A stretch of DNA of 64,000 nucleotides, from positions 66,655,026 through 66,719,025 of the forward strand of contig NC_134096.1 of assembly GCF_000715075.1 (NCBI RefSeq), read 5' to 3'. The translations under genes and the position numbers were made by a program. Shown piece by piece: positions 25,156 through 36,593 of the stretch. This DNA comes from Nicotiana tabacum (lineage: Eukaryota; Streptophyta; Magnoliopsida; Solanales; Solanaceae). The number at the start of each line of letters is the position of its first letter. Positions within the stretch are counted from its first letter, which is position 1. The notes below the pieces were generated by a model. It was not told where the DNA came from and searched no databases. It worked only from the letters and a program-made list of their open reading frames with translations.

Positions 25156-25163
25156 TATAAATA
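25156..25163 (+). promoter_or_regulatory. TATA box for the opposite-strand gene of element B
   Basis: TATAAATA on the plus strand, about 170 bp before the ATG at 25325, with a CT-rich leader between. It sits inside the element, not in an LTR, and so would give the opposite-strand gene its own promoter. Functional use is inferred. Confidence 0.45.
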
Positions 25164-25324
25164 TAGGTCTTTGAACACAATTTTGGAGTATAAATCTTCT
25201 AACGCTTCAAAATCCCATACGTTTCTCTTGCTCTCTTCTTCTTAGAATTTCTCTTCTCTGTTTTAGCGACATACATTGTTCTTCATTCCATCTAGTTGGT
25301 TATTATCCTTCCTTATGTTGAATC

Positions 25325-28300
25325 ATGACTAACGTACCTTTTGAGGCTAGAGAAGGGATTCATGTTGCTCCCTTGGCAATGGTGTTCCCCTCCCATGAGG
25401 AGAGCATTTCTGCCACAGTCGAGGATGGAACTTCCCGTCGGTGGGGGAGATAATCCCACACAACCTTGATTCTAGATCCGATTTTACCAAATCACCATCA
25501 CCAGAGGCCAAACTTGAAACTTTTTGGTCAGTGATAACGGTGAAGGAATTGGCGGAGCTTAAGGCTAAATTCGGCCTTCCCAATCATATCGAGTTGATCT
25601 CGTCCGAGGGGGATACGGTATAGGTCCACCGTCCTAGGTATTGCGCCCTCTACACCTACCCCTTCCAAGTCAGCTATTCTTTTCCCCTCCTTCCGTTGGT
25701 GGAAAAGTTTTGACATCACTACGACGTTTGTCCTGCCCAGCTCGCGTCGTATATCTATAAAGTCATAAAGATGCTTACCAAGTTTGTTGAGCTGGCCGAG
25801 GTCGAATTGACACTGCGGCATTTAATTTATCTATTCTCTCCTAGCTTTTAAAGGGGAACAATGTTGAACCTTCGCCATCGAGGGAGTAAATGCTTGGTGG
25901 TGAATATGGACGACAAGTCCAGTCGTCAATTCTAGTTTAACTTATTTTTTGTCAGAACCGAGGACGTTGTGGCCGACGTCAACGGCTTTCCTGAGGCTTG
26001 GAACTATACTCATAAGTACTTTGGTTCTTCCCCCGTGTTCGGTCCTGAATTTTGACTTCTCGCCTTCTTCTTTTGCAGCCAAGACCTCGCCTCCTCCTTT
26101 GGATGCTCATATTTCTGACTGGGTCAAGCGACTCCTCCATCACATTGGAGGGGTTCGTGAATGACTACGTTTTTTCAAGAAATTCGGGCCTGCTCTTCCT
26201 TCGATTGGTAATTTCCTTTTTACCATCAGTGTCTTGATTTTTTTTGTTTTCCTTCACTGATTTTGCCTTTCCTGTTTTTCTTTAGCTTCAGGCGGGGTTC
26301 TATGAGGAGGTCGAGAGCTCCCGCGCCCTCGTTCCGGAAGAGGAAGGCTACTGCGCCCTCAGTTTCTACCCTTGTTTCAACCGCGACTGATCCTATCTTT
26401 GTTCCAGTTCCCTCTGTCGCTGCGTCTGAATTTGTTCCTGCTTTGGCCGTGGAGACTTCGGCTTCTCCTCTATATTCTCTCATTGAGGAGGACGATGAAC
26501 CTTTGGCTAGTGATGGAGATCTCCTGCCTCGAAAGATGAGGCCCGTAGAAGTTGGTGACAGAGTCACCCCGGCCGTTGATGCGATGGAAGGGGACTTTTC
26601 GCTACATGAGACGGCGACCATTCTTGTGGGAGATGATATTGAGCCTAGTTTCGAGGTTTCGAGGTCGGTGGGAGATGATGTGGATGTGTCTCTTTCTTTT
26701 GCGGTGGTGGAAACTGAAGGGATGGTTGCTGACGTTATTGACATTTCGCGGCGAGTGGAGGCGTCGACCTCTAGATAATTCATTTCCAATGTTCAAGCAA
26801 GTCTCTCGAATTCACTCTATTATTAGTTCAAACGTTCAGCAAAAACTCCTCTCTTGATTAAGTCTTAACCTCACGAGATGAACCAATTTAAACACTGTGA
26901 AGATATGCAAGAATGCATAGTGGATTGGTCTTTAGGAAAACCTCTTTCGATTATTATCCTAACTAGATTTAATCAATGATTCAACTAGACTCTTTCATTT
27001 ACTTAGACGAATCTATGAACTCAACCAACAAGATAATGCAAAGATATCACAAGTTATGCCTCTTTCGATTACAAGAACAAGTGAAGAACAAGTGAATATA
27101 GATGCAATAATTAAATCTTCCAAAAAATAATTCAAATACATAAAAATAGAGTTATAATCCACAAACAATCATCAATACACCAAATACATCAAAACCCAAA
27201 TGGATCTACTCCATAGACGTGGAGAAATTCTTCATAAAGGTAACTAAAGTATAGGAAAATATAAATTCAATCCAAACCCGGATCTTGAGTGAGGAAGGAC
27301 CGATGAAGTCCTTGTGCTTGTGTTCTTCCAACTCCTCCTTAGCCTCCTTAGCCTTCATAGGTTGAAAATGTATCAAAAGTCGCTTCTAAAATGGTGTTTT
27401 GATGTATTTAAGTCGCCCCAAAACAAATCTCGAACGAAACTACCCCTTTTTTTTAGCGAAAATGGGAAGTCACTCTAACATTTTTGTGCTACCGCATCGT
27501 GCCCCCCGGTGCCCCATGCAGTGCGCATGTAGGGAATTCCTGAACGTGCGAAAACATCATTTCTAGCCACTTTTTGCACTATCGCGTCGCGCCTCATGCC
27601 GCCCCAAGTGGCGCGGCAGTGTAAATTTGGCCAGAAATTGAGTTTCTTTTCACTTTGCAGGAAAATTACACTAGCACTATGAGGCCAGCGGGGCGGTAGT
27701 GCAATTTTCTCGGAGTAAATTCGTTTTCTCATTTGATGTCCATACTTGGTTTTCGACCCCCTAACGTGATCCCGACTTAATTGCTTGGGCTTCTACTCAG
27801 ACTTTAAAGCTCCAAATAGCTCGAATTAGCTCCAAAATATATACATAACTCGTAAATCACTCCTACACGGCATAAAACATAAAATAAGTGCAAAACACTA
27901 CTAATTAAAGCTCAACACAAGTAAAGTGCATTGAATTAGAGTGCAATAAGCGACTAAAATACGTGATTATAGCCTACCATCAGAGGACTTTCGTGATCCC
28001 CATGGATCGTGACCTGTTGAAGAACATCGAGGAGGTAGTCCCTACCCTCAACCCTCTTTGTTCCGAGATAGAGGGTAAGACCCTTAAATAAATAGACGAT
28101 GGTGCTTTGTCGAGGAGAATTGATTGCCTTACTCTTAGGGTGAGAGTTTGTGCTTCGACCTCTTTTCTCTTCTTTTTTTTTAGGGTGTCTTTTGTTTTGA
28201 CTTCTTTCTTCTCTTCCCTTTTTATGATTACAAATGGTGATTTTGGAGATTGAGAGCGCCCGGAGGGAGAAGAGGCATAAAGAAATATTTGTGAAATTGA

Positions 28301-29151
28301 AAGATAAGTATTTTGAGTGTTGTGGCAAGTATGGAGATCTCCGCAGGCGATTTTGCGAAGGCGGCAATATGCAGGCCCTTTGGGACGAGTTGAAAGAGAA
28401 GGATAATGAACTGGTGCAAGCCATCAAGAAATGTAGCGTCCTTTAAGGGACATTGAAGAGTAGGGAATATGAGCTTAAGGTCAGCAGGGGCGTGGAGGCC
28501 CATTGCAGTGACCTTCAAGCTCAAGTGGTCGAGTTGCGGGGGCAGTTAGAAGAGTTCCAACTTCAGCTGGAGGCCCTCAATAGTGAGATCGCCAAGAAGC
28601 AAAAGGAGATTGAGAAGGCAGAGTCCTCTCATTTGGATGCTCAGAGGAAGACGGAGATGCTTGAGTTGGTGAATAGGACTCTCCGAGCCGAGCGGGAGAA
28701 CCATCAATCAATGACGAGTGGCCACTTTGGAGGCTGAGAAGGCCCAATTACTTGCACAGACGTCCTCTTCCCATATTTCAGATTTTCCCAATGTACCTCG
28801 GGAGTTATATGAAGAATGGATTCATGCCGAGGCCTAGTTAGATGTATTTCGAAATTTGCATGTAGCGGGGTCCATTTCTGAGGCTGCCATGAAGGCTTTC
28901 GTGTTAAGGCTCGTGAAGCTTGAGTCACTTGTGGATATGATCCCGCTATGCCTCAGGCCGGGGAGGAGGATGGGGACGGGGGTGTAGACCGGCTTGAGGA
29001 GAATGCCTGGTATGATACTGCTTATCCTGAGGGCGAAGGTGGCAATGGCAAGAGGGATCGAGATTGTGAGGGTATCAGTGGTCAGGGTGGTGACGCCGCT
29101 AACGACCGAGTTGGCAAGGGCATTGAAGGTCGTGATGGCGTTAACCAGTAG
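25325..29151 (+). pseudogene. Element B opposite-strand gene (Transposase_28-like plus coiled coil), broken
   Basis: The ATG at 25325 (MTNVPFEAREGIHVAPLAM) starts a frame that shifts near 25440. It then reads VKELAELKAKFGLPNHIEL and, past a stop, YCALYTYPFQVSYSFPLLPL and ELTLRHLIYLFSPSF. This fits the Pfam 'putative gypsy type transposon' family (Transposase_28) from memory. A possible intron acceptor (tttctttag) lies near 26284. A Ser/Ala/Val-rich part (about 26300-26778) is interrupted by an inserted LTR. After it come DRDLLKNIEEVV and then a coiled coil (about 28234-28720; LRGQLEEFQLQLEALNSEIA). An acidic Gly-rich tail ends at 29151. Stops and frameshifts make it non-functional. Its role in retroelements is unknown; similar extra reading frames are known from Tat-type gypsy elements. 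Confidence 0.7.
26776..27979 (-). mobile_element. Solo-LTR-like insertion in the opposite-strand gene
   Basis: About 1.2 kb separates ...ACCTCTAGA from ...GGACTTTCG of the opposite-strand gene, and removing it rejoins the protein sequence there. Its minus-strand sequence (TGGTAGGCTATAATCACG..., GC-rich centre with repeated GCGC/GCCGC motifs, then a TATA-like ttaaatac) looks like an LTR. The exact ends are uncertain: flanking ctaga/tcaga do not match perfectly and one end is not TG. Confidence 0.5.
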
Positions 29152-29394
29152 TTTTCTTTTTGAACTTTTTGTGTATTTTTGCCGGCGTCTTCATGAGCCT
29201 CTGTAAACAGTTTAAGTATGAAATATCAAAGTTGTTCCTTGCATCTTCTTCTGTTCATGTGGTTTATATTTTGTACTTGTATGTTTTTTGCTTCTGTTGT
29301 TTGCTCGTTTCGCTTTTTGTCCTTCTTATTGTTGTTGTCTTTTAATTGGCCATGCCCTATGAACCGAATATTCATAGGTCACGTACATTTCTTC

Positions 29395-30345
29395 GTTGAG
29401 ATGTGGCTGAGGGTTGATAGGTATTTGTTCGAGCGAGGTCGAACATAACCTTTCGTTAAATTGCGGCCGAGGGCCGATAGATATTTGTTCGAGCCTAGTC
29501 GAACACAACCTTTAATATATAACAAAATAAGGAAACAGGAGTAATTTAGTTACAATAAGAGAAAGAAAAACGACACTGCCCATAAATCTGATAATGGAAG
29601 TGGCCCCAAATTTTAATTAAAGATTAATAATGAGTGGGCATACTTGTAGTTTGAATGAATTAACTGGTATGTGCCATAGGAGAGTCGGTTCTTTTAGGAC
29701 CAATTCTTAGTAGTAATAGTTGGCCCACTTCCGTTATATACCAAAGCTTGTCCATTTTATCTATGACGAAAGTAACTGACACATATTAATTACAAAAGGC
29801 TCAATAATTCTTCGACAGTAATCCCATCGTCCATGATCTTGACTTTAAATCAAATTCCAATTTGGAAGAAGAATCATAAGCGCATATTAGTTACTTTAGG
29901 GGGTCTTAATAAATTATCGTGACTATGTTAAATCGTGATAGAGGGTCGGTAGGTGTTTGTTTTAGCCTAGTCGAACATATCCTTTAAATCGCGACCGAGG
30001 GTTAATAGGTGTTTGTCGACGTTAGTCGAACATACCCTTTCATTAAATCGCAGCCGAGGGCCGGTAGGTGTTTGTTTGATCTTAGTCGAACATAACCTTT
30101 CGTTAAATCGCGGCTGAGGGCCGGTAGGTGTTTGTTCGAGCTTAATCGAACATAACCTTTCGTTAAATCACGGCCGAGAGCCGGTAGGTGTTTGTTCAAG
30201 TTTAGTCAAACATAACCTTTCGTTAAATCGTGGTCGAGGGCCGGTAGGTGTTTGTTCGTGCTTCGTCGAACATAACCTTTTGTTAAGTCGCGGCCGAGGG
30301 CTGGTAGGTGTTTGTTCGAGAGGGGTCGAACGTAACCTTAATACG
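29395..30345. repeat. Element B 60-bp tandem array
   Basis: About nine copies of a 60-bp unit (gttaaatcgcggccgagggc, cggtaggtgtttgttcgagc, ttagtcgaacataacctttc): two at 29395-29515 and seven at 29930-30345, split by an inserted 410-bp fragment. Each unit contains GTTCGA...TCGAAC inverted arms. It lies exactly where the plus-strand gene and minus-strand pol converge. Confidence 0.9.
29516..29925 (-). mobile_element. 410-bp inverted copy of an internal stretch of element A's LTR
   Basis: The reverse complement closely matches about 13611-14020 of element A's left LTR (from catagtcacgataa to ttgttatatat). It interrupts the 60-bp array. It covers almost exactly the stretch that is missing from A's right LTR. 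No terminal inverted repeat or clear target duplication was found. Confidence 0.8.
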
Positions 30346-30679
30346 AAAAAGGTGTCCTGATAAACGTAAGTTTCTTATTACTTTGACATTGTTACTTTGG
30401 TTACATACTTGGAGAAAATTACAGATTTTAGGAGTTGGCTGGTGTTCCAGTCCCAGTCTACCTAATCCCTTCATTATTTGACTTGGAGAGTATTGAGGAG
30501 TCAAGCAATGAAAAAGTAACAACGATCCCTCCCTCGCGTACTTCGACTCAAAGTGTTCCCTTCGTCGCCTCGTTAAAAACCTCCTTGAGAAAACCCAAAT
30601 GGGATAAATATCAAGTAAGGGGAAAAGAGTACGACTTGGGGGACACTTTTTCTCTCAGAAGTTGAAGTATTTGAGGTTG

Positions 30680-32089
30680 CTAATGTTCCATTTGTTTGGT
30701 AGTTGCTTTCCTTCTAATGTCTCTAGTTGGAATGAACCCTTATTCGCTTTGGCTGTGATTTTGTTTGGACCATCCAGTTTGTTCCCAGCTTGCCTTCCTG
30801 GGGGTCTTTGCTCGCTTGAGTTTTGGCTTTCAGCACGTAGTCTCCGACTTTAAGCGGCTGGACCTTTGCTTTCTTGTTGTAATAATGTTATGCTTGTTAT
30901 TTTTGGGCAACCATCCTGATGTACGCCATATCTCTCCGTTACTCAATTTTGTCGAGTTCCTGCATTCTCCTCTCATCGTTACTCATACCGCTTTTGTGGG
31001 AGTATCTTAGGTTGGGTTTTCCGACCTCGACCGGTATTACTGCTTCGGTCCTATAGACCAAAGAGTAGGGCGTCTCTCATGTGCTCGTCTTCGGGGTTGT
31101 TCGGTAGGCCCATAATACTTATGGTAGTATTTTCGGCAACAGTCCCTTGGCGTCTTCGAGCTTTTTCTTCATGATATTTAGTATGGACTTGTTAGAGTAC
31201 TCTGCTTGCCCATTACCCACTGGGTGATATGGGGTTGAGAGTATCCTCTTAATATGCCATTTTTGACGAATTCAGCAGTTTTCTTTCCCATGAACTAGGG
31301 TTCATTGTCACAGTTGATCTCCTTGGATAGGCCGAATCGGCAGATGATGTTTCTCCATATAAATGTGATTACCTCATGTTCCCTTATTTGGGTGAATTCT
31401 CCTACTGCCACAAATTTAGATAAATAGTCAATTAAAATCAAAAGAAATCGTATATTACCTCATCCTGCTAGGAGGGGGCCCACGATGTCCATTCCCCATT
31501 TGATGAACAGCCAAGGGGAGGTGATTGAGTGGAGATGTTCGCCTGCTTGGTGAATCATTGGGGCATACATTTGGCACTGTTCGTATTTCCTCACGAAGTC
31601 TGCGACGTCTTTTTTCATGGAAGGCCAATAATATCCTGCCCGTATGAGGCATCTGACCAGTGCTTAATTGCTGGAGTGAGTATTGCAATGGCCTTGATGA
31701 ACTTTTTTGAGGACGTGCTGGGTCTGGTTCGTCTCCAAATATTTCGCCAGAGGGACGCCACAAGTCCTTTTGTAAAGGTCTCTATGTAGGAGACTGTATT
31801 TGGCCACTTACATTCTTAGTTTCTTGGCTTCTTTCTTGTCGCCGGGGAGTGTGCCGTCCTGCAAATATGCGATAATACGATTACGCCAATCCTAAGTTAA
31901 GTTTATGGTTCTTACATCGATTTGGTCTAGTGAAGAGTTGAGGAGATGGACTACGCTTTTATCCTCGGTCGTGATGCTTTTGGTAGCGGCAGCCAGTTTG
32001 GCGAGGCCGCCTGCTTCCACGTTCTGCGCCTGTGGGATCTTGTCGAGATAGAATTCGTCAAACTCAGGTAATAGCTTGCAGATTTTGGT
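30680..32089 (-). pseudogene. pol: Element B pol: RNase H-integrase linker and integrase
   Basis: On the minus strand: the zinc-binding region (LIRAGYYWPSMKKDVADFV, YEQCQMYAPMIH), then the core with WGMDIVGPLL, LILIDYLSKF and EINCDNEP, which include the positions of the first two catalytic acidic residues. A weaker C-terminal part (PVEVGKPNLRYSHKS, KVGDYVL) follows. Stops occur inside the core (after LLAG and after DNEP). Integrase would insert the element's DNA into the genome; this copy cannot. Confidence 0.85.
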
Positions 32090-33725
32090 CTAGAATTTTT
32101 TCAACCTTTCTTCCTTGATTTGGAAAGTTCTTGTGACTTGGTTTACTATGAGATGGGAATCATAACGGCGTTTCAACCATTTACCTCCATACTTGAGTGC
32201 TAGCCTCAACCCTGCAATTATGGCCTCATACTCGGCCTCATTGTTAGTCATATCAGGGCACCTTATGGACTGACGAATTACTTCACCTTTAGAGACCTCG
32301 AGTAAGAGTCCCAGTCTGGACCCTGATGCGTTGGATGCGCCATGGGTGTATAGGACCCAGAGGTCCTGTGTTTGGAGGGAAGCTTGGACGGCTTCCCTTT
32401 CGACTTTAGGCATTATTTTTGCACTGAAGTCGACGACGAAGTCGGCGAGCACGTGCGACTTTATGCCATTCGCGGTTGGCATGTGATGTCGTGCTCGCTT
32501 ATCTCAATGGCCCATTTGGTCAGCCTCCCCGATAGCTCGGGTTTATGCAAAATGCTCCTCAGGGGAAAGGTTGTGAAGACCGAGATGGGGTGGCATTAGA
32601 AATAGTGTCTAAGCTTTCGTGAAGCTACGACCAAGGCTAGAGACAATATTTTGAGGTGCGGGTACCTCATCTCGGCGTCGATGAATGTTTTGCTAATGTT
32701 ATAGATGGGAGATTGCGTACCTTTGTTTTTGCGGATCGAGACTACACTTACTGCTACTTCGGAGACGGCAAAATAGACGAGGAGTTGCTATCGAGGCTCG
32801 GGTTTTGAAAGTAAGGGTGGTTCTGATAGGTATGGATTTAGTTCTCGCAGAGCCTGGACACACTCGGGAGTCCAATCGAGGTCGTTGTCCTTTTTTAGTA
32901 CGCCAAAGAATTTATGACATCTATCCGACGACCACGAGATGAATCTCGATAGGGCGGTGATTCGACCAGTCAACCTTTGGACTTGCTTTTTGGTGGTTAA
33001 GAGTTCCAGTATCCCCTCGATAGCTTTGATTTGGTCTGGGTTGACCTCGATCCCTTGCTGTGACACCAAAACACCCAAGAACGTTCCCGAGGCTATGCCA
33101 AACACGTATTTCTCCGGGTTCAACTTCATTCCGTACCATCTTAGTATGTTGAAAGTTACTTTCAAATAATCAATGTGATCTTTTGCCTTTTCGGACTTGA
33201 TCAACATGTCGTCTATATATACCTCCATGGTCTTAACGAGCTGGTCTTTGAACATATTTGTTACCAATCTTTGATATGTAGCTCCGCGTTCTTCAGCTCA
33301 AACGATATGACCATGTAATAATATATTCCTTGGTGGGTGATGAGTGTGGTCTTCTCCTGGTCTTCTTCCTCCATAAGAATTTGGTTATAGCCTGAGTAAG
33401 CGTCCAAGAAACTTAATAGTTCGTGTTCGACTATTGCGTCGATGAGTTAGTCGATATGGGGTAATGGGAACGAATCCTTCGGACATGCTTTGTTCAAGTC
33501 TTTGAAATATACGCACATCCGCCATTTACCATTTTTCTTTTTGACCATCACTACGTTGACGATCCACTTGTGGTACTTCGACTCCCTGATGGAGCCGTTC
33601 TCTAACAGTTTTTCCACCTCCTCGTTGATGGCGGAGTTGAACTTACGCCTGACCTGTCTTACTAGGGTGTGGAATGGGTCAACGTTTAATTTATGTATGG
33701 CAATCTCCCTTGGGATGCCCGACAT
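32090..33725 (-). pseudogene. pol: Element B pol: reverse transcriptase and RNase H
   Basis: The RT N-terminal part is at 33725-33447 (VDPFHTLVRQVRRKFN, WIVNVVMVKKKNGKWRMCV, LNKACPKDSFPLPHID). The palm continues in other frames (FLDAYSGYNQI; then at 33267 VYIDDMLIKSEKAKDHIDYL with the YIDD box) and the thumb/connection reaches 32788. RNase H is at 32482-32090 (TNNEAEYEAIIAGLRLAL). Its first motif reads YTHGASN where the family has an aspartate, so a catalytic residue is lost. At least two frameshifts and several stops are present. Confidence 0.9.
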
Positions 33726-34774
33726 ATCTTCATGGCTGAAGGCAAATAAATCTGCATTAGATATTAAGAATTGACTAAATTTACCTGGTTCCTAGAGTTT
33801 GAAGCTGATATAGGCCTTTTTGCTACGGTCGTTGAGGTCCAATTGAACGGGGTCAAGGTCTTCTATGATCGAATCTGTAGCCTCGACCGTGTCGGGATCC
33901 ATGATGACGTCCCCGATCTCTTCTTGCGTCGACCTCGGCCTTGTTGATTGTTATGCCTCTTTTTGCTTGTCTTTTTTTGTTGGATTGTCGTGCTATCTAA
34001 GGCAATGCGGTAGCATTCTCTAGACGTGCGATATTCTCCGCGTATGCTGAATATTTCCTATGGTGTTAGGAATTTAGTTACTTGGTATAGGGTGGAGGGG
34101 ATGTCTATCAAGGGATGTATCCATGGTCGTTCCATGATGGCGTTGTACGCGGTGTCCTGTTCCATGATGTGGAATGTCGTCTCCAGAGTCACGCCGTCGG
34201 CCAAGACGGGGAGTGTAATTTCCCAGGACGTCCGTTCATTTGCATTATAAAGCTGGTTAGCGTGATGCAGAGCGACATTATCTTATCCTCGAGTCTCATT
34301 TGGGTGAAGACTTGGGGATGGATAATGCATGCTCCACTTCCATCGTCCACCCTAATGCATTATACATTGGTATCTAAAATGCTTAAAGTAATAACGAGGG
34401 CATCATTATGAGAAAATGTCAAACCGTCGGCATCCGACTCATCGAAGTTGATACTTTTTTCGAGTCCATCGCGCCGTTCGTGGGTGATAGACCGCTTGAG
34501 ATTGTGAGTGGAATTTTATGCCATTGATAGAGGCGTCGCCGCCGCCGTCAATGATCATGTTGATAGTACTTGCTGGTGATGGCGACTTCGACAAGCCTTG
34601 GTGTTCACGTCCCTCGGCAAAGTTGGTTCTCCCCTTATTACTTAATAGTTCTTTGAGGTGTCCCTATCGCAACATGTCTACGACTTCTTGTCTGAGGGCG
34701 ATGCAATCTTTTATTTTGTGCCCACGTTCCTGGTGGAACTCACAAAGGGCGTCAGATTTTTTGGTATTCGGGTC
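33726..34774 (-). pseudogene. Element B pol: protease region
   Basis: On the minus strand a retropepsin-like stretch is readable (ITLPVLADGVTLETTF, then DTAYNAIMERPWIH; relatives usually have Gly before RPWIH) at about 34220-34090. It is followed by a linker to RT (QEEIGDVIMDPDTVEATDS, about 33930). Stops and shifts are frequent. Confidence 0.65.
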
Positions 34775-36188
34775 TCATCTCATCTTTGGCGGCCACTTCA
34801 CCTTTGTTCCGAGTTTCTCAAGAGCGTAGACTATTTTTGTAGGTGACACACAATAATTGTGAGCAAATAACAAAGGTGGCATACCTCTTTCGTTCTGGTG
34901 AGTCCTCGTGCTTGGCCTGGATGGGCCTTCTTCATAGCGGGGGGAAGGTGTGGCGGCCCCCCTGACATATGGTTGGTGTCGTTCCCTGTTGGGTCGCGAC
35001 ACCGGGTGATCCCTCCTGATGTTGTCTCTTTGTTCCTTTATGGGTTCGATTTGTACCGAGGTTAGCCGTTGAGTTGGTCCGTTGAGGTCATCTTCGTCTG
35101 CTCGGACCTCGGCACAATAAGCATTATGGATTTCGTCCCAAGTGATTAGAGGATTTTTCATCAACCGGCTTAACAATTTTCTAGTCGCTCTTGAGCCATC
35201 TCTACTCAACCCTTTCTGGAAAGCTGCAACCGCCATCCCTTCGGATACGTTCGGCAGAGTCATCCTTACTATGTTGAATCGGGCGAGGAAGTCCCTTAGT
35301 GTCTCTCCTAAGGACTGCTTGATAGCGAATATGTCGTTTACTCTTGATTCGGTCTTCTTGGCTCCGGCATGGGAAGTTACGAACTTATCGGCCATTTTCT
35401 CGAAAGTTTGTATGGAGCGGGCTGGTAGCCGTGAATACCATGTTAATGCCCCTCCCGTAAGGGTTTTGCCAAACTTCTTCGGCAAAATAGAGGATATATG
35501 TTCCTTGGCGAGGTCGTTGCCTTTCACGGCGGTGACGTAATGAGTCACATGATCCTCAGGATCTGTCATTTCATCGTATATCTTGAGGTAGGGCGATATT
35601 TTGATATGGCATGCAGGGCTGTATCATCACTGTACGTCTGCTCTATGATCCTGTCGGCGTCCCCTTTTGGCAGCAACTTTGGAGCGTCCGGTATCTTTTC
35701 GACTCTTCTTGGTATTCTTTCATCTGGTCTCGGAATGCTTTGTTTTCATTCTCCATTTCCTCCTTCCTCTTTAGAACGGCGGCGAGGGCGATGTCACATG
35801 CACTGTTAGTAATATTGTGAGTTATACCTGTCGTCGAAGGGCTTGGTCGGTTGTACTGCTCGTCTGTTTATTGCATCATGCTAGCTCTTGCGGTTTCTGT
35901 AGTCATGCCTGGAGCAGGTTTGTTGAGGACGCTCACTAACATGTCGGTCAGCCATGCTTTGAGGTGTTTTTTCACAGTTGGGGGCGCCCCTTCTTCTGCG
36001 GACGTGGAGGCCCCTTTTCCACGAGGTTTTGTTATGTTGCAGTGGGGTGGGGGCGACCTCACGCGCCTAGGGGACGCGTTGGGCGTCACATCCTCGCCTA
36101 CTGTTTTGCAGCTCTCGGTTATAACATTCATGAGGTTGCTAAGGAAATCACTTGTTATTTTTGTCCTTTCTCCTTGGTAACCTGCCAT
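34775..36188 (-). pseudogene. gag: Element B gag, frameshifted
   Basis: It starts at ATG 36188-36186 (MAGYQGERTKITSDFLSN), about 100 bases after the primer-binding site. The first frame runs, past one stop at about 35868, through a charged helical stretch (KRKEEMENENKAFRDQMKEY) to a shift near 35690. The main gag domain follows at 35569-34775 (DPEDHVTHYVTAVKG, ALTWYSRLPARSIQTF, SLGETLRDFLARFN, QKGLSRDGSR). A basic C-terminal part with RRDHPVSRPNRERH ends at 34775. This is the structural protein of the gypsy particle. The order and the proximity to the primer-binding site fix its orientation. Confidence 0.9.
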
Positions 36189-36289
36189 GTAGGTTTTTGT
36201 ACGTACAAAGAAAAAATATCTCGGGTTTTGTGATGTTAGTGACTTGCGTTAACGTAGATTTAGAGAAAACTAAAAATTTAACTAAGAAA

Positions 36290-36307
36290 TTCCCACAGAC
36301 GGCGCCA
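36290..36307 (-). promoter_or_regulatory. Primer-binding site of element B
   Basis: The minus strand reads TGGCGCCGTCTGTGGGAA, three bases after the end of the LTR (TTGGTCAAACA). It starts with TGG, complementary to the CCA end of a tRNA, as in many plant gypsy elements. The tRNA was not assigned. Confidence 0.85.
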
Positions 36308-36310
36308 AAT

Positions 36311-36593
36311 TGTTTGACCAAAAAATATAGATCTTGGGTCAACTAATTAAATTTATATAAATGAGGGTTAATCTTAGTTAACAATAATATTCCAAAAATG
36401 AAGTTCTCATAAGTGCAATAAATACTACGTAGATATATCTTAATAGCAGCGGCAACACACACCCAATATTTAAGGAGTCAAAGGAAATAATGTAGCATTA
36501 AATATTGATGAATAGCAATAAATGATACTTAAGTAAATAATTGAATGAGTCACCCAAGAAAGGATGAAATCGATGAATGTTCTTTCTAACAAT
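36311..36593 (-). repeat. Element B 5' LTR, inner part
   Basis: It matches 12466-12745 and is broken by element C after ACAAT (36589-36593); it resumes at 51445. Confidence 0.93.

Noticed and set aside
26226..26789. 187-codon minus-strand frame opposite the element B cargo gene
   Set aside because: It is the mirror of the plus-strand frame 26263-26778, which fits the surrounding gene; the minus frame has no family resemblance.
30002..30199. Minus-strand frame with repeated LPAL.RDLTKGYVRL
   Set aside because: Translation of the 60-bp array of element B; the unit is 20 codons.
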